From assembly GCA_947488485.1 (NCBI GenBank), contig CANKZO010000003.1:1-44663 (forward strand): 44,663 nt of DNA, read 5' to 3'. Shown piece by piece: positions 34,685 through 41,773 of the stretch. The notes under the pieces were generated by a model. The model was not told the origin of the DNA. It did no database searches and was given only the letters and a program-made list of their open reading frames with translations. The stretch is from Opitutia bacterium (GTDB lineage: Bacteria; Verrucomicrobiota; Verrucomicrobiae; Opitutales; UBA953). Positions within the stretch are counted from its first letter, which is position 1; each line of letters opens with the position of its first letter. Made by a program: the position numbers and the translations under genes.

Positions 34685-35773
34685 CTACCTCTTCACCGCC
34701 ATCTCCCGCTCCACCAGATCTGCCACGCGGTCGGCGCCGCCGGCATCACCGAGTCCGTCGACCGAGGCTTTCCACCTCTTCCAAAGAGCCCAGTCACCGG
34801 TGAAAGCTTCAGCGATGATCTTACGCGCCGAGTCAGGCGTGAGGCCGTAGGCGCCGGCGTGATGCTCGGCGATGAGGCGGCCATTGCCGGCTTCCTGGCC
34901 GGGAATGACCTGAGTGATCACCATCGGCACGCCGGCCGCGACGCACTCATGCGTGGTCGCGCCGCCGGCCTTGCTGACGACGAGGTGGCTCGAAAGCATC
35001 AGCGCCGGGATCCGGTCCGTCCAGCCGAGCACTTCGGCACGGCCTTCGACGGCGCGCTCGACGGCTTCCTTGAAGGACGCATCCTTGCCCACGGTGATCG
35101 TGAGCTCGAGCCCGAGCGTGGATAGGGCCGTGGCGAGTTCGACGGCGTCGCGCTTGCCGGGATTAAGCATCAGGAGCACGCGCGGGCGTTCGCCGACCTT
35201 GGCCGAAGAACGCGGGGCGAGGCGCGACGAGACGGGGAAACCGTAAGGCAGGACCTTCGCGGCGGGCACGCCCTGGCGGATCATGACGTCGGCGGTCGCC
35301 TGGTTCGGGGTGACATACCAGTCGGAGTGCGCGCGATGCCAGGCGCGGTTCACGGAAATGGAATCAGTGACGACGGTGATCAGGCGCGGGCGGGCGGGAT
35401 CGTCGCGATGCCAGCGCCGGCCCATCATGTAGTTATAGAGCGGGTAAGCCGAGACCACGACGGGCGGCTGCGTCGCGTCGAGCATCGCATTCAAGGTCTT
35501 CTCGACCGGACGCACGAACGGCAGCGAAGCGCGCACAAGCGGCAGGCGATCGAGGGCCGTATACAGGCAGCCCCAGAGACGCGGATACTTGTTCGCGACG
35601 CCGATATAGTTGTCGCGCTGGCTCCGTGCCTTCTCCGCGCCGTAGGCTTCGAGGAAGAGGTCGTGCAGTTCGCCGGTCAGGCCGGGCTTGCGGGCGAGCG
35701 CTTCGATGATCGAACGCGCGGCGGCGTTGTGGCCTTCGCCGAAACCGGCCGTGAGGACGGGGATGACGCTCAT
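34685..35773 (-). CDS. Lipid glycosyltransferase, MGDG-synthase/MurG-like
   Basis: A 362-aa GT-B glycosyltransferase. The N-terminus VIPVLTAGFGEGHNAAARSIIEAL matches the G-loop of the monogalactosyldiacylglycerol synthase family (PF06925), and the C-terminal half has the GT28 UDP-sugar site (VLLMLNPGKRD, MLSSHLVVSKAGGATTHECV, VITQVIPGQEAGNG). Family members add sugars to diacylglycerol or related lipids at the cytoplasmic membrane; the sugar and acceptor here are unknown. It is not a second MurG, whose motifs differ. It starts inside the stop of the LpxH-like gene (TGATG, one-base overlap), so the two are coupled. The longer frame upstream is a shadow. Confidence 0.85.
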   Translation of the reverse strand: MSVIPVLTAGFGEGHNAAARSIIEALARKPGLTGELHDLFLEAYGAEKARSQRDNYIGVANKYPRLWGCLYTALDRLPLVRASLPFVRPVEKTLNAMLDATQPPVVVSAYPLYNYMMGRRWHRDDPARPRLITVVTDSISVNRAWHRAHSDWYVTPNQATADVMIRQGVPAAKVLPYGFPVSSRLAPRSSAKVGERPRVLLMLNPGKRDAVELATALSTLGLELTITVGKDASFKEAVERAVEGRAEVLGWTDRIPALMLSSHLVVSKAGGATTHECVAAGVPMVITQVIPGQEAGNGRLIAEHHAGAYGLTPDSARKIIAEAFTGDWALWKRWKASVDGLGDAGGADRVADLVEREMAVKR

Positions 35774-36642
35774 CAGGCGACGAAGGAGATCGTGGCGCTG
35801 GCCTCGCCGGCGGGCGCGGGCGAACCAGTCTTGGCGGCCTCGAAGGCGGCACGGCGTTCGGCGATGCGGCGGAGGAGTTCCGGGCGTTCGACGACGCGGA
35901 TGGTGCCGTCGTCTTCTTCGACCACGGCGGTCAGGGATTCGACCCAGTCGCCGGAGTTGATGTAGCGGACGTTGCCGATCATGCGGTCCTCGGCCTTGTG
36001 GATGTGGCCGCACATCACGCCTTCGCAGCCGCGGCGCGCGGCCAGGGTCTGCAGGTGTTCCTCGAAGCTCGAGATGAAGCTGACCGCCGACTTGACCTTG
36101 GCCTTGATGGCCTGCGAGAGGGAGAAGTACTCCTTGCCGCGCCAGGCGCGCCACTTGTTGTAGACGCGGTTCAGGTCGAGGAGGATCTGGTAGCTGATGT
36201 CGCCGATCACGGCCAGCCAGCGCATCTTGACGGTGACGGTGTCGAACGCGTCGCCGTGGATGCAGAGGTATTTACGGCCGTCCTGAGCGACGTGGATGTG
36301 TTCTTCGGCGAGCTCGATACGGTCGAGCACGAGCGGGATCAGCCGGCGGATGAAGTCATCGTGGTTGCCGCGCAGGTAGACGACCTTCGTGCCGTCCTTC
36401 TCCGCCATCTTCATGATGCGGCGGATGACGGCCGTATGCGCCGGGCTCCAATGGTTCTTCCGCTGCAGCGACCAGAGGTCGATGATGTCGCCGTTGAGGA
36501 TGAGCTTGTCGCAACGGATACCGCGCAGCACGTCGAGGAGCTCGCGCGCCTGGGCGTCCTTGGTGCCCAGATGGAGATCCGAAAGGACCAACGTCCGGAA
36601 GTGGATCTTATGCTGCCCAGGGACCTTGGTGGTTTCTTCCAT
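35773..36642 (-). CDS. LpxH-like metallophosphoesterase
   Basis: A 289-aa calcineurin-type phosphoesterase with SDLHLG (21-26), GDIIDLW (51-57), GNHDDFIRR (92-100), the metal-binding IHGDAFD and GHIH near residue 220. This arrangement matches the UDP-2,3-diacylglucosamine pyrophosphatase (LpxH/LpxH-like) group, which splits UDP-diacylglucosamine to lipid X for lipid A. The C-terminus is longer than classic LpxH (about 240 aa) and ends in an Ala/Glu-rich tail. Coupling to a lipid glycosyltransferase agrees with a lipid substrate. A broader phosphodiesterase role cannot be excluded. Confidence 0.82.
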   Translation of the reverse strand: MEETTKVPGQHKIHFRTLVLSDLHLGTKDAQARELLDVLRGIRCDKLILNGDIIDLWSLQRKNHWSPAHTAVIRRIMKMAEKDGTKVVYLRGNHDDFIRRLIPLVLDRIELAEEHIHVAQDGRKYLCIHGDAFDTVTVKMRWLAVIGDISYQILLDLNRVYNKWRAWRGKEYFSLSQAIKAKVKSAVSFISSFEEHLQTLAARRGCEGVMCGHIHKAEDRMIGNVRYINSGDWVESLTAVVEEDDGTIRVVERPELLRRIAERRAAFEAAKTGSPAPAGEASATISFVA

Positions 36643-36778
36643 GGGACCAAAGATTACGTGACGATGGTGTCAGTCCCGCGTCAGATGCGTCTTAATAAGG
36701 TAACAGAAAGACAAGGTATTGGCGGTCAGCGATTAGCGGTTGGGAAGTGACCAAGCGCGCAAGTTTGGGGCTTTGATG

Positions 36779-36819
36779 CCCCAGCCAATCATCCGGTCTC
36801 CGGTCTCCCTTTGAGTTAT
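36779..36819 (+). repeat. 41-bp direct repeat, copy 2
   Basis: Same orientation as copy 1 (34542-34582) with a single T to C difference. It lies 137 bp upstream of the LpxH-like start, while copy 1 lies 103 bp past the stop of the glycosyltransferase gene, so the pair brackets the two genes. This copy lacks the matching left hairpin arm found next to copy 1. Confidence 0.8.
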
Positions 36820-36895
36820 CCTTCTTCTCTTCCCGCCACCTGCCACCCGGGGCTGCCACCCGCCACCTGAATTCATGCGTTCTGTCCTCTGTCAT

Positions 36896-36943
36896 CCACT
36901 CAGTCCTCCACTCAGTCCTCAACGCAGCCCTCCATTCAGTCCT
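36896..36943 (+). repeat. 12-bp tandem repeat, four units
   Basis: Units are CCACTCAGTCCT, CCACTCAGTCCT, CAACGCAGCCCT and CCATTCAGTCCT. Degenerate continuations run to about 37014, including TCTGTCCTCTGTCATC, which occurs both before (36880-36896) and after (36962-36977) the array. Confidence 0.75.
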
Positions 36944-37019
36944 CCGTGATCGATTCAGCCCTCTGTCCTCTGTCATCGATGCAGTCATCGACTCAGCCCC
37001 CCACCCTCTGTCACCTAAT

Positions 37020-37057
37020 CGTAACAATCGTAATGGCCTGATGTTACGATTGTTACG
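37020..37057. promoter_or_regulatory. Perfect 14-bp inverted repeat upstream of the phosphate operon
   Basis: CGTAACAATCGTAA (37020-37033) and TTACGATTGTTACG (37044-37057) with a 10-base spacer. It is AT-rich in a GC-rich genome and ends 67 bp before the PhoU-like start. It could be an operator or, as RNA, a stable hairpin; no T tract follows. The function is unknown. Confidence 0.6.
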
Positions 37058-37124
37058 GAATGGTGTCGAACTGGGCTTGCCCCCCTCCCCCTGCCCCACC
37101 TTGAACGGACTCACCCAAACACCC

Positions 37125-37766
37125 ATGAAAGACTTCCTCAAGAAGGTCCTCGGTAAGGATGAAAAGTTCTACGAACTCCTCGAAGCCAGCGCCGACGAAG
37201 CGCAGAAGAGCGCGAAGTCGCTCTCGAAGCTCTACGCCCAGGTCGGCAAGCCGGACTTCGAGCAGTGCTTCACCGAGCTCGTCGTCGCCCGCCGCGTCGA
37301 CAAGCGCATCGGCCTCTCGATCACCCAGGAACTCTGCCAGACCTTCGTGACCCCGCTCGAGCGCGAGGACATCGAAGCCCTCGCCAACGCCCTTTATAAG
37401 ATCCCGAAGACCTGCGAGAAGATCGGCGAACGCCTCGCCATCTGCCCCTCCCAGTTCTCGACCGACATCGTCGACAAGCAGGTGCGCATGCTCGAGCAGG
37501 CCACCGAAGTCACCGCCTCCCTCGTCCGCAAGCTGCGCAAGCTCTCGAACGTCGAGGAGATCCAGGACGATTACGAGACCCTGCAGACGATCGAAGGCGA
37601 CGCCGACCGCCTGATGGTGGGCCTCCTCCGCGACCTCTACCAGGGTAACGTCGATGCCAAGGAAGTCGTCGTCCTGAAGGACATCTACGAACTCCTCGAG
37701 CGCGCGATCGACCATTGCCGCGACGCCGGCAAGGTCGTGTTCCAGATCGCCCTCAAGTACGCCTAA
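37125..37766 (+). CDS. PhoU-like DUF47 phosphate transport regulator
   Basis: A 213-aa all-helical protein of the DUF47/PhoU-like group, typically encoded just before a PiT transporter and thought to control it. Features: EKFYELLEASADEAQKSAKSL near the start, PLEREDIEALANALYKI in the middle (the conserved family core) and LKDIYELLERAIDHCRDAG near the end, where acidic residues of PhoU relatives bind metal. The ATG giving MKDFLKKVLGK is chosen over an upstream frame that runs through the inverted repeat region. The PiT gene begins 21 bp after the stop. No Shine-Dalgarno is visible. Confidence 0.9.
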   Translation: MKDFLKKVLGKDEKFYELLEASADEAQKSAKSLSKLYAQVGKPDFEQCFTELVVARRVDKRIGLSITQELCQTFVTPLEREDIEALANALYKIPKTCEKIGERLAICPSQFSTDIVDKQVRMLEQATEVTASLVRKLRKLSNVEEIQDDYETLQTIEGDADRLMVGLLRDLYQGNVDAKEVVVLKDIYELLERAIDHCRDAGKVVFQIALKYA

Positions 37767-37787
37767 GCCCGCGCCCCGTCTCCGGCT

Positions 37788-38915
37788 ATGGATCCCTTCC
37801 TGCTGATGGTGATGGTCATCGTGGTGGCCGTGGTGTTCGAATACATCAACGGCTTCCATGACGCGGCCAACGCCATCGCGACCGTCGTCTCGACGCGCGT
37901 GCTGACGCCCCGCCAGGCGATCATGCTCGCGGCGGTGACCAACCTCTTCGGCGCCTTCTGGGGCACCGCGGTGGCGAAGACGATCTACTCCGGCTACATC
38001 GACATGGCGGGAGGGCACATCGCCATCGAAGGCATGCAGCTCGCCATCGCCTGCGGCCTGATGGGCGGCATCGTCTGGAATCTCATCACCTGGTGGTTCG
38101 GCATCCCCTCCAGTTCCTCCCACGCGCTCATCGGCGGTCTTTGCGGCGGCGTCCTCGGACTGACCCACCTGAACTGGAACAGCCTCATCTGGTCCGCGAC
38201 GGATTCCGCCGGCAAGACGGTCGGCCTCTGGCCGAAGCTCATCAAGCCGATGATCATCTCGCCTTTCGTCGGCTTCACGCTCGGCGTGATCTTCATGATG
38301 CTCCTGACGATGCTCATCGTACGTCTTTCGGTCCGGCCCAGCATCGTCAGCAAGGTCTTCGGCAAGCTGCAGCTGGTCTCCGCCGGCCTGATGGGTTTTT
38401 CGCACGGCTCCAACGACTCCCAGAAGACGGTCGGCATCATCACCTTCGCCCTCATCGTCGGCGTCGGCGCCGGGGCCTTCGATCCGGCCCACGCCCCGTC
38501 CTGGGCCCAATGGTTCAAACCTACCTTGAACGCCAAGAACGGCGTAGACCAGGTGCCGCTCTGGATCATCGCCCTCTGCGCGGTGACGATGGCCGCGGGC
38601 ACCGCCGCCGGTGGCTGGCGCATCATCCGCACGATGGGCCACAAGATGGTGAAGTTGCAGCCGGTCCACGGCTTCGCGGCCGAGACCGCCGCCGCGATCA
38701 CGATCACCGGCGCCTCCGAACTAGGCATCCCCCTTTCCACGACGCACGTCATCTCGACCTCCATCCTCGGCGTCGGCGCGTCGAAGCGTTTCGACGCGGT
38801 GAGATGGGGCCTGGTCGGACGTATCGTCTGGGCTTGGGTGCTGACCATCCCGATTACGTTGACGCTCGGCTATCTGTTCTTCCGAGGCTGCGTGCTGGTC
38901 GGTTGGGCGAAGTAA
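37788..38915 (+). CDS. pit: PiT-family inorganic phosphate transporter
   Basis: Low-affinity phosphate carrier of the inner membrane, driven by a cation gradient (H+ or Na+ not resolvable). The 375-aa polytopic protein has the two inverted PiT signatures: GFHDAANAIATVVSTR (from residue 22) and GFSHGSNDSQKTVGI (about 204). Each half contributes several membrane spans, with PSSSSHALIGGL and GIPLSTTHVISTSILG repeated at matching positions. It follows the DUF47 gene closely; such pairs are common. No high-affinity Pst system is in the window. Confidence 0.95.
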   Translation: MDPFLLMVMVIVVAVVFEYINGFHDAANAIATVVSTRVLTPRQAIMLAAVTNLFGAFWGTAVAKTIYSGYIDMAGGHIAIEGMQLAIACGLMGGIVWNLITWWFGIPSSSSHALIGGLCGGVLGLTHLNWNSLIWSATDSAGKTVGLWPKLIKPMIISPFVGFTLGVIFMMLLTMLIVRLSVRPSIVSKVFGKLQLVSAGLMGFSHGSNDSQKTVGIITFALIVGVGAGAFDPAHAPSWAQWFKPTLNAKNGVDQVPLWIIALCAVTMAAGTAAGGWRIIRTMGHKMVKLQPVHGFAAETAAAITITGASELGIPLSTTHVISTSILGVGASKRFDAVRWGLVGRIVWAWVLTIPITLTLGYLFFRGCVLVGWAK

Positions 38916-38930
38916 GTCAGGGCTAGGGCC

Positions 38931-40580
38931 TTAGCGGGAACTGAGGTCTACGCCGGCCTGCTTGGCCCACGCCATCCAAGCCTCCGCGAGCTCCTTGAGC
39001 TTGGCGGGGTGCGTGGCCGCGAGGTCGTGCTGCTCGGACGGATCCTTCGAGAGGTCGAAGAGCTGCCAGGTGACGGGCGCGTTCTGGCGCTTGCCCCAGA
39101 CGATCTTCCACTGGCCGAGACGATAGCCGCGCGCGCCTTCATGGGCGGTCGGGATGCCGCGCTCAGACGTCGGTTCGCCCCGCAAGTCAGGCAATAACGA
39201 ACGACCGGAGACCGGGCGGATGGGCTTCCCGGCCCGTTCCCGCGGATACGTGGAGCCGGTGGCCGCAGCAATGGTGGGCAGGAGATCCATGACGTGCGCG
39301 GGCGAGCGGATCCATTCCGTCGCAGGTTTCAGGTTCGCCGGCCACGAGACGAGCAGCGGCGCGCTAACACCGCCTTCGTGGCAGAAGTGCTTGTAGAGGT
39401 TGAGCGGCGTGTTGCCGAGGTTCGCCCAGGCGGATCCGTAGGAAGAATGCGTGCCGGCCTGGCCCATGCCGTCGAGCGCGGCGCCGACATGCAGGTCGGT
39501 GCGACCGGCGCGGGAACGTCCGTCGAAACCGAACGGGCCCCACTCGTAGCAGGCGCCATTGTCGGACGTGAACACGACGAGGGTGTTCGCGAGTTCGCCG
39601 TTGCGCTCGAGATCGGCGAGCAGTCGGCCGACGCCTTGGTCGACGTGCTCGACCATCGCGGCGAAGGTGGCCATGCGACGCGCGAGGTCTTCGCGTCGGT
39701 CCGCGGGGAGGCTGTCCCAGGCGGGGTTCGGCTTACCCGAGAATCCGTTGGCGATGGCGTCGTCCTTCTCGACGGGCACGAGCGAAAGCGGCGGCAGCAC
39801 CGCGTCCGCAGCGACGAGGCCCAGCGTCTTCATGCGGGCGAAGCGCTCGGTGCGTAGGACGTCCCAGCCCCGACGATAAGTCGCCATATGCCGGTCGATC
39901 GAAGCCTTTGGCGCCTGCACGGGGAAGTGCGGGGAAGAGTGCGCGAGGTAGAGGAACCACGGCTTGTCCTTCTGCGTCCGCGCCTGCCGCAGGAACTCGA
40001 GGGCGTAGTCAGTGAAGACATCGGTGACGTAGAACTTACCGGCCTCATAGGCGAGTTCGGCGGGCGTGCCGGCGGGCAGGCGCACGTACTCGTCCGGATT
40101 CCACTGGTCGTTGGAATGGGCCTGCAGGCTCTTGTAGCCGTAATAGGCGTCGAAGCCGCGCTGGATCGGTCCAGGCGAACCCATGTGCCACTTGCCGACC
40201 ATCCAGGTGCTGTAGCCCGACTGCTTCAGGAGCTCGGGGATGGTGATGTTGTCGTCGAGCAGGTGTCCGGTGTAAGCGGGGCCGCGTTTCGGCGCGGGCT
40301 TGGCGGAGACGAAATCACCGATGCCCGCTTCGTGCGGATGCAGGCCGGTGATGAGCGACGCGCGCGTCGGACAGCAACGCGCCGACGTGTAGACTTTTTC
40401 GAAACGCGCGCCGGCTCGGGCGAGACGATCGAGGTTCGGCGTCGGAATCTCGCCGCCGTAGGAGCCGAGATCCGAGTAGCCGAGGTCGTCGGCCAGGATG
40501 ACGAGCACGTTGGGACGACGCGTCTCGGCAGCGAGTGCCGCGGCCAGGGTCAAACCGAACAGAAAGAGGAGCCGGCTCAT
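38931..40580 (-). CDS. Exported type I sulfatase, CxPxR type
   Basis: A 549-aa sulfatase with signal peptide (MSRLLFLFGLTLAAALA). RRPNVLVILADDLGYSDLG gives the metal-binding Asp pair. The signature SARCCPTRASLITG has Cys69 in a CxPxR context, so it can be matured to formylglycine. GKWHMG, LYLAHSSPHFPV and VFTSDNGACYEWGP are further active-site motifs. The substrate is a sulfate ester, probably on a polysaccharide, which sequence alone does not define. A GTG one codon upstream is possible, but the ATG overlaps the lyase stop as TGATG and is preferred. No sulfatase-maturing enzyme is in the window. Confidence 0.92.
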   Translation of the reverse strand: MSRLLFLFGLTLAAALAAETRRPNVLVILADDLGYSDLGSYGGEIPTPNLDRLARAGARFEKVYTSARCCPTRASLITGLHPHEAGIGDFVSAKPAPKRGPAYTGHLLDDNITIPELLKQSGYSTWMVGKWHMGSPGPIQRGFDAYYGYKSLQAHSNDQWNPDEYVRLPAGTPAELAYEAGKFYVTDVFTDYALEFLRQARTQKDKPWFLYLAHSSPHFPVQAPKASIDRHMATYRRGWDVLRTERFARMKTLGLVAADAVLPPLSLVPVEKDDAIANGFSGKPNPAWDSLPADRREDLARRMATFAAMVEHVDQGVGRLLADLERNGELANTLVVFTSDNGACYEWGPFGFDGRSRAGRTDLHVGAALDGMGQAGTHSSYGSAWANLGNTPLNLYKHFCHEGGVSAPLLVSWPANLKPATEWIRSPAHVMDLLPTIAAATGSTYPRERAGKPIRPVSGRSLLPDLRGEPTSERGIPTAHEGARGYRLGQWKIVWGKRQNAPVTWQLFDLSKDPSEQHDLAATHPAKLKELAEAWMAWAKQAGVDLSSR

Positions 40581-41773
40581 CACGGTGCCAGCAGCTGCAG
40601 GCGTTTGCTCCGGTGATCGGAGTACTCTTTCAGCAACGACTCATAACGGGCATCGCCGGTGGCGCGCGCCGCCGCGCGCAGGACCGGAAGCACGTCATCA
40701 TCGTTGGTCTCGTGAATCTGCTGCATCGTCCAAGGCTTGGGATTCTTGCCGAGGTAAGGCACGAGGAAATCCAACGCGACCACCAGGGAACGGCCGTCCG
40801 CGGTGCGGTGCTTCCAGAGATCGACGCCGACATGCTCGCCGAGCACGGCCAGCGCGGAGAGCGCGCGGAGATTGAAGCAGGAATAACTTAACGAGGCCGT
40901 ACGGACCAGTTCCAGAGGCTGCTTACCATCCGGCTGGATCTGTACGCCGATGCGGCGCGTGGCCGCTTCTGCGCAGATTTCCTTGGCCTGGTCCTTCCGG
41001 CCGAGCAGCAGCGCCCACTTGACCGCCTGGACGTCATACCACGTGCCGTGGTTGTTCTTGGCGGCCCGCTCGTCCAAGCCGTTCTTGCTGGTGGTCAGCC
41101 ATTCGAAATAAGCCGCCGCCCAGGCGAGCAGCGCCTGCTGATCGGCGGCGGACCAATGCTTGGAACCATGGAGCAAGGCGGCGGCATCGGCGGCGTCGGC
41201 GAGTCCGCGGGCTTCGAGGATACCCGTGCCGCGACCGTCGTTCACGCCGGGGATCGCCTGGGCGAAACGGAAGTGCGGCGTCATCTTGGTCGCCGGATCG
41301 AGGAACCAGGTACGCAGGATCTTGGCCGCGTGCTCGGCGTATTTCTGCTCACCGGTGAAATGATAGGCGAGGGCCAGGGTCTCGACGGAGGAGCCGACCA
41401 AGCGCGCACGCAAAGTGTCGTTCGCGGCTTCTTCGCGGGATTCGGGGTTCACCTTACCGTCCTTGCGGAGATACGGCAGCCCGTCCTTCGTGGCCGGGTC
41501 AGGCCAGAAATAAGGGGCGATGCTCATGTAGTCATGCTTGTCGCCGCTCGGCGGCACCTTCGTCTTCTGCGTCACCGAAGGCGGGACCACGGCCAAAGCC
41601 TTGTCGGCGTCGGCGATCAGTTTCTTCAACGCCTTCGCGGCAGACTCATGACCCGAGGCCGCCAAGGCTTTCGCTTTCTCCAAGGCGCCAGGACGGGCGC
41701 CATGGAAGACCGGAACCGGCTCGGCGGCGAAGAGCGCCGTCGTGGCCAGCAGGAGCATGAGACGAAGGATCAT
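40580..41773 (-). CDS. Exported alginate-lyase-superfamily polysaccharide lyase
   Basis: A 397-aa protein with signal peptide (MILRLMLLLATTALFAA) and an alpha/alpha-toroid alginate_lyase domain (PF05426 type). DKHDYMSIAPYFWPDP (78-93) is the conserved N-terminal motif, and AAKNNHGTWYDVQ (238-250) contains N241, H242 and Y246, the likely catalytic set of this superfamily. Members cleave uronic-acid chains such as alginate or glucuronan by beta-elimination. Placed between two sulfatases with 4-base (ATGA) and 1-base (TGATG) overlaps, it probably acts on the same sulfated uronate polymer. The exact substrate is unknown; PL38-type glucuronan lyases are the nearest group I can recall. Confidence 0.82.
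   Translation of the reverse strand: MILRLMLLLATTALFAAEPVPVFHGARPGALEKAKALAASGHESAAKALKKLIADADKALAVVPPSVTQKTKVPPSGDKHDYMSIAPYFWPDPATKDGLPYLRKDGKVNPESREEAANDTLRARLVGSSVETLALAYHFTGEQKYAEHAAKILRTWFLDPATKMTPHFRFAQAIPGVNDGRGTGILEARGLADAADAAALLHGSKHWSAADQQALLAWAAAYFEWLTTSKNGLDERAAKNNHGTWYDVQAVKWALLLGRKDQAKEICAEAATRRIGVQIQPDGKQPLELVRTASLSYSCFNLRALSALAVLGEHVGVDLWKHRTADGRSLVVALDFLVPYLGKNPKPWTMQQIHETNDDDVLPVLRAAARATGDARYESLLKEYSDHRSKRLQLLAP

Larger units (their letters stand above)
36643..37124. other. Intergenic repeat mosaic upstream of the phosphate operon
   Basis: A 482-bp gap between divergent genes. In order it holds copy 2 of the 41-bp repeat, a patch of CCGCCACC/TGCCACCC units (36834-36868), a patch of tandem CAGTCCT/CTGTCCT-type units (36885-37014) and a perfect 14-bp inverted repeat. 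An open frame on the minus strand across it reads as repeated Thr-Glu-Trp-Arg and is a by-product of the tandem repeat. I see no gene and no convincing sigma-70 promoter. Confidence 0.6.

Noticed and set aside
34535..35125. Plus-strand open frame running from the repeat gap into the glycosyltransferase gene
   Set aside because: Antisense to the recognised gene, with its start inside palindromic sequence; no support.
34685..35773. A second murG
   Set aside because: The N-terminal motif is that of the MGDG-synthase family, and the true murG lies in the dcw cluster with all its motifs.
36962..37014. Pho-box-like CTGTCAT half sites before the phosphate operon
   Set aside because: The spacing is irregular (7 and 12 bases rather than 11), and they are part of the degenerate tandem array, so chance is more likely.
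36692..37141. Minus-strand open frame with repeated Thr-Glu-Trp-Arg units
   Set aside because: It arises from the tandem DNA repeat, overlaps the inverted repeat and the PhoU-like start, and has no recognisable fold.
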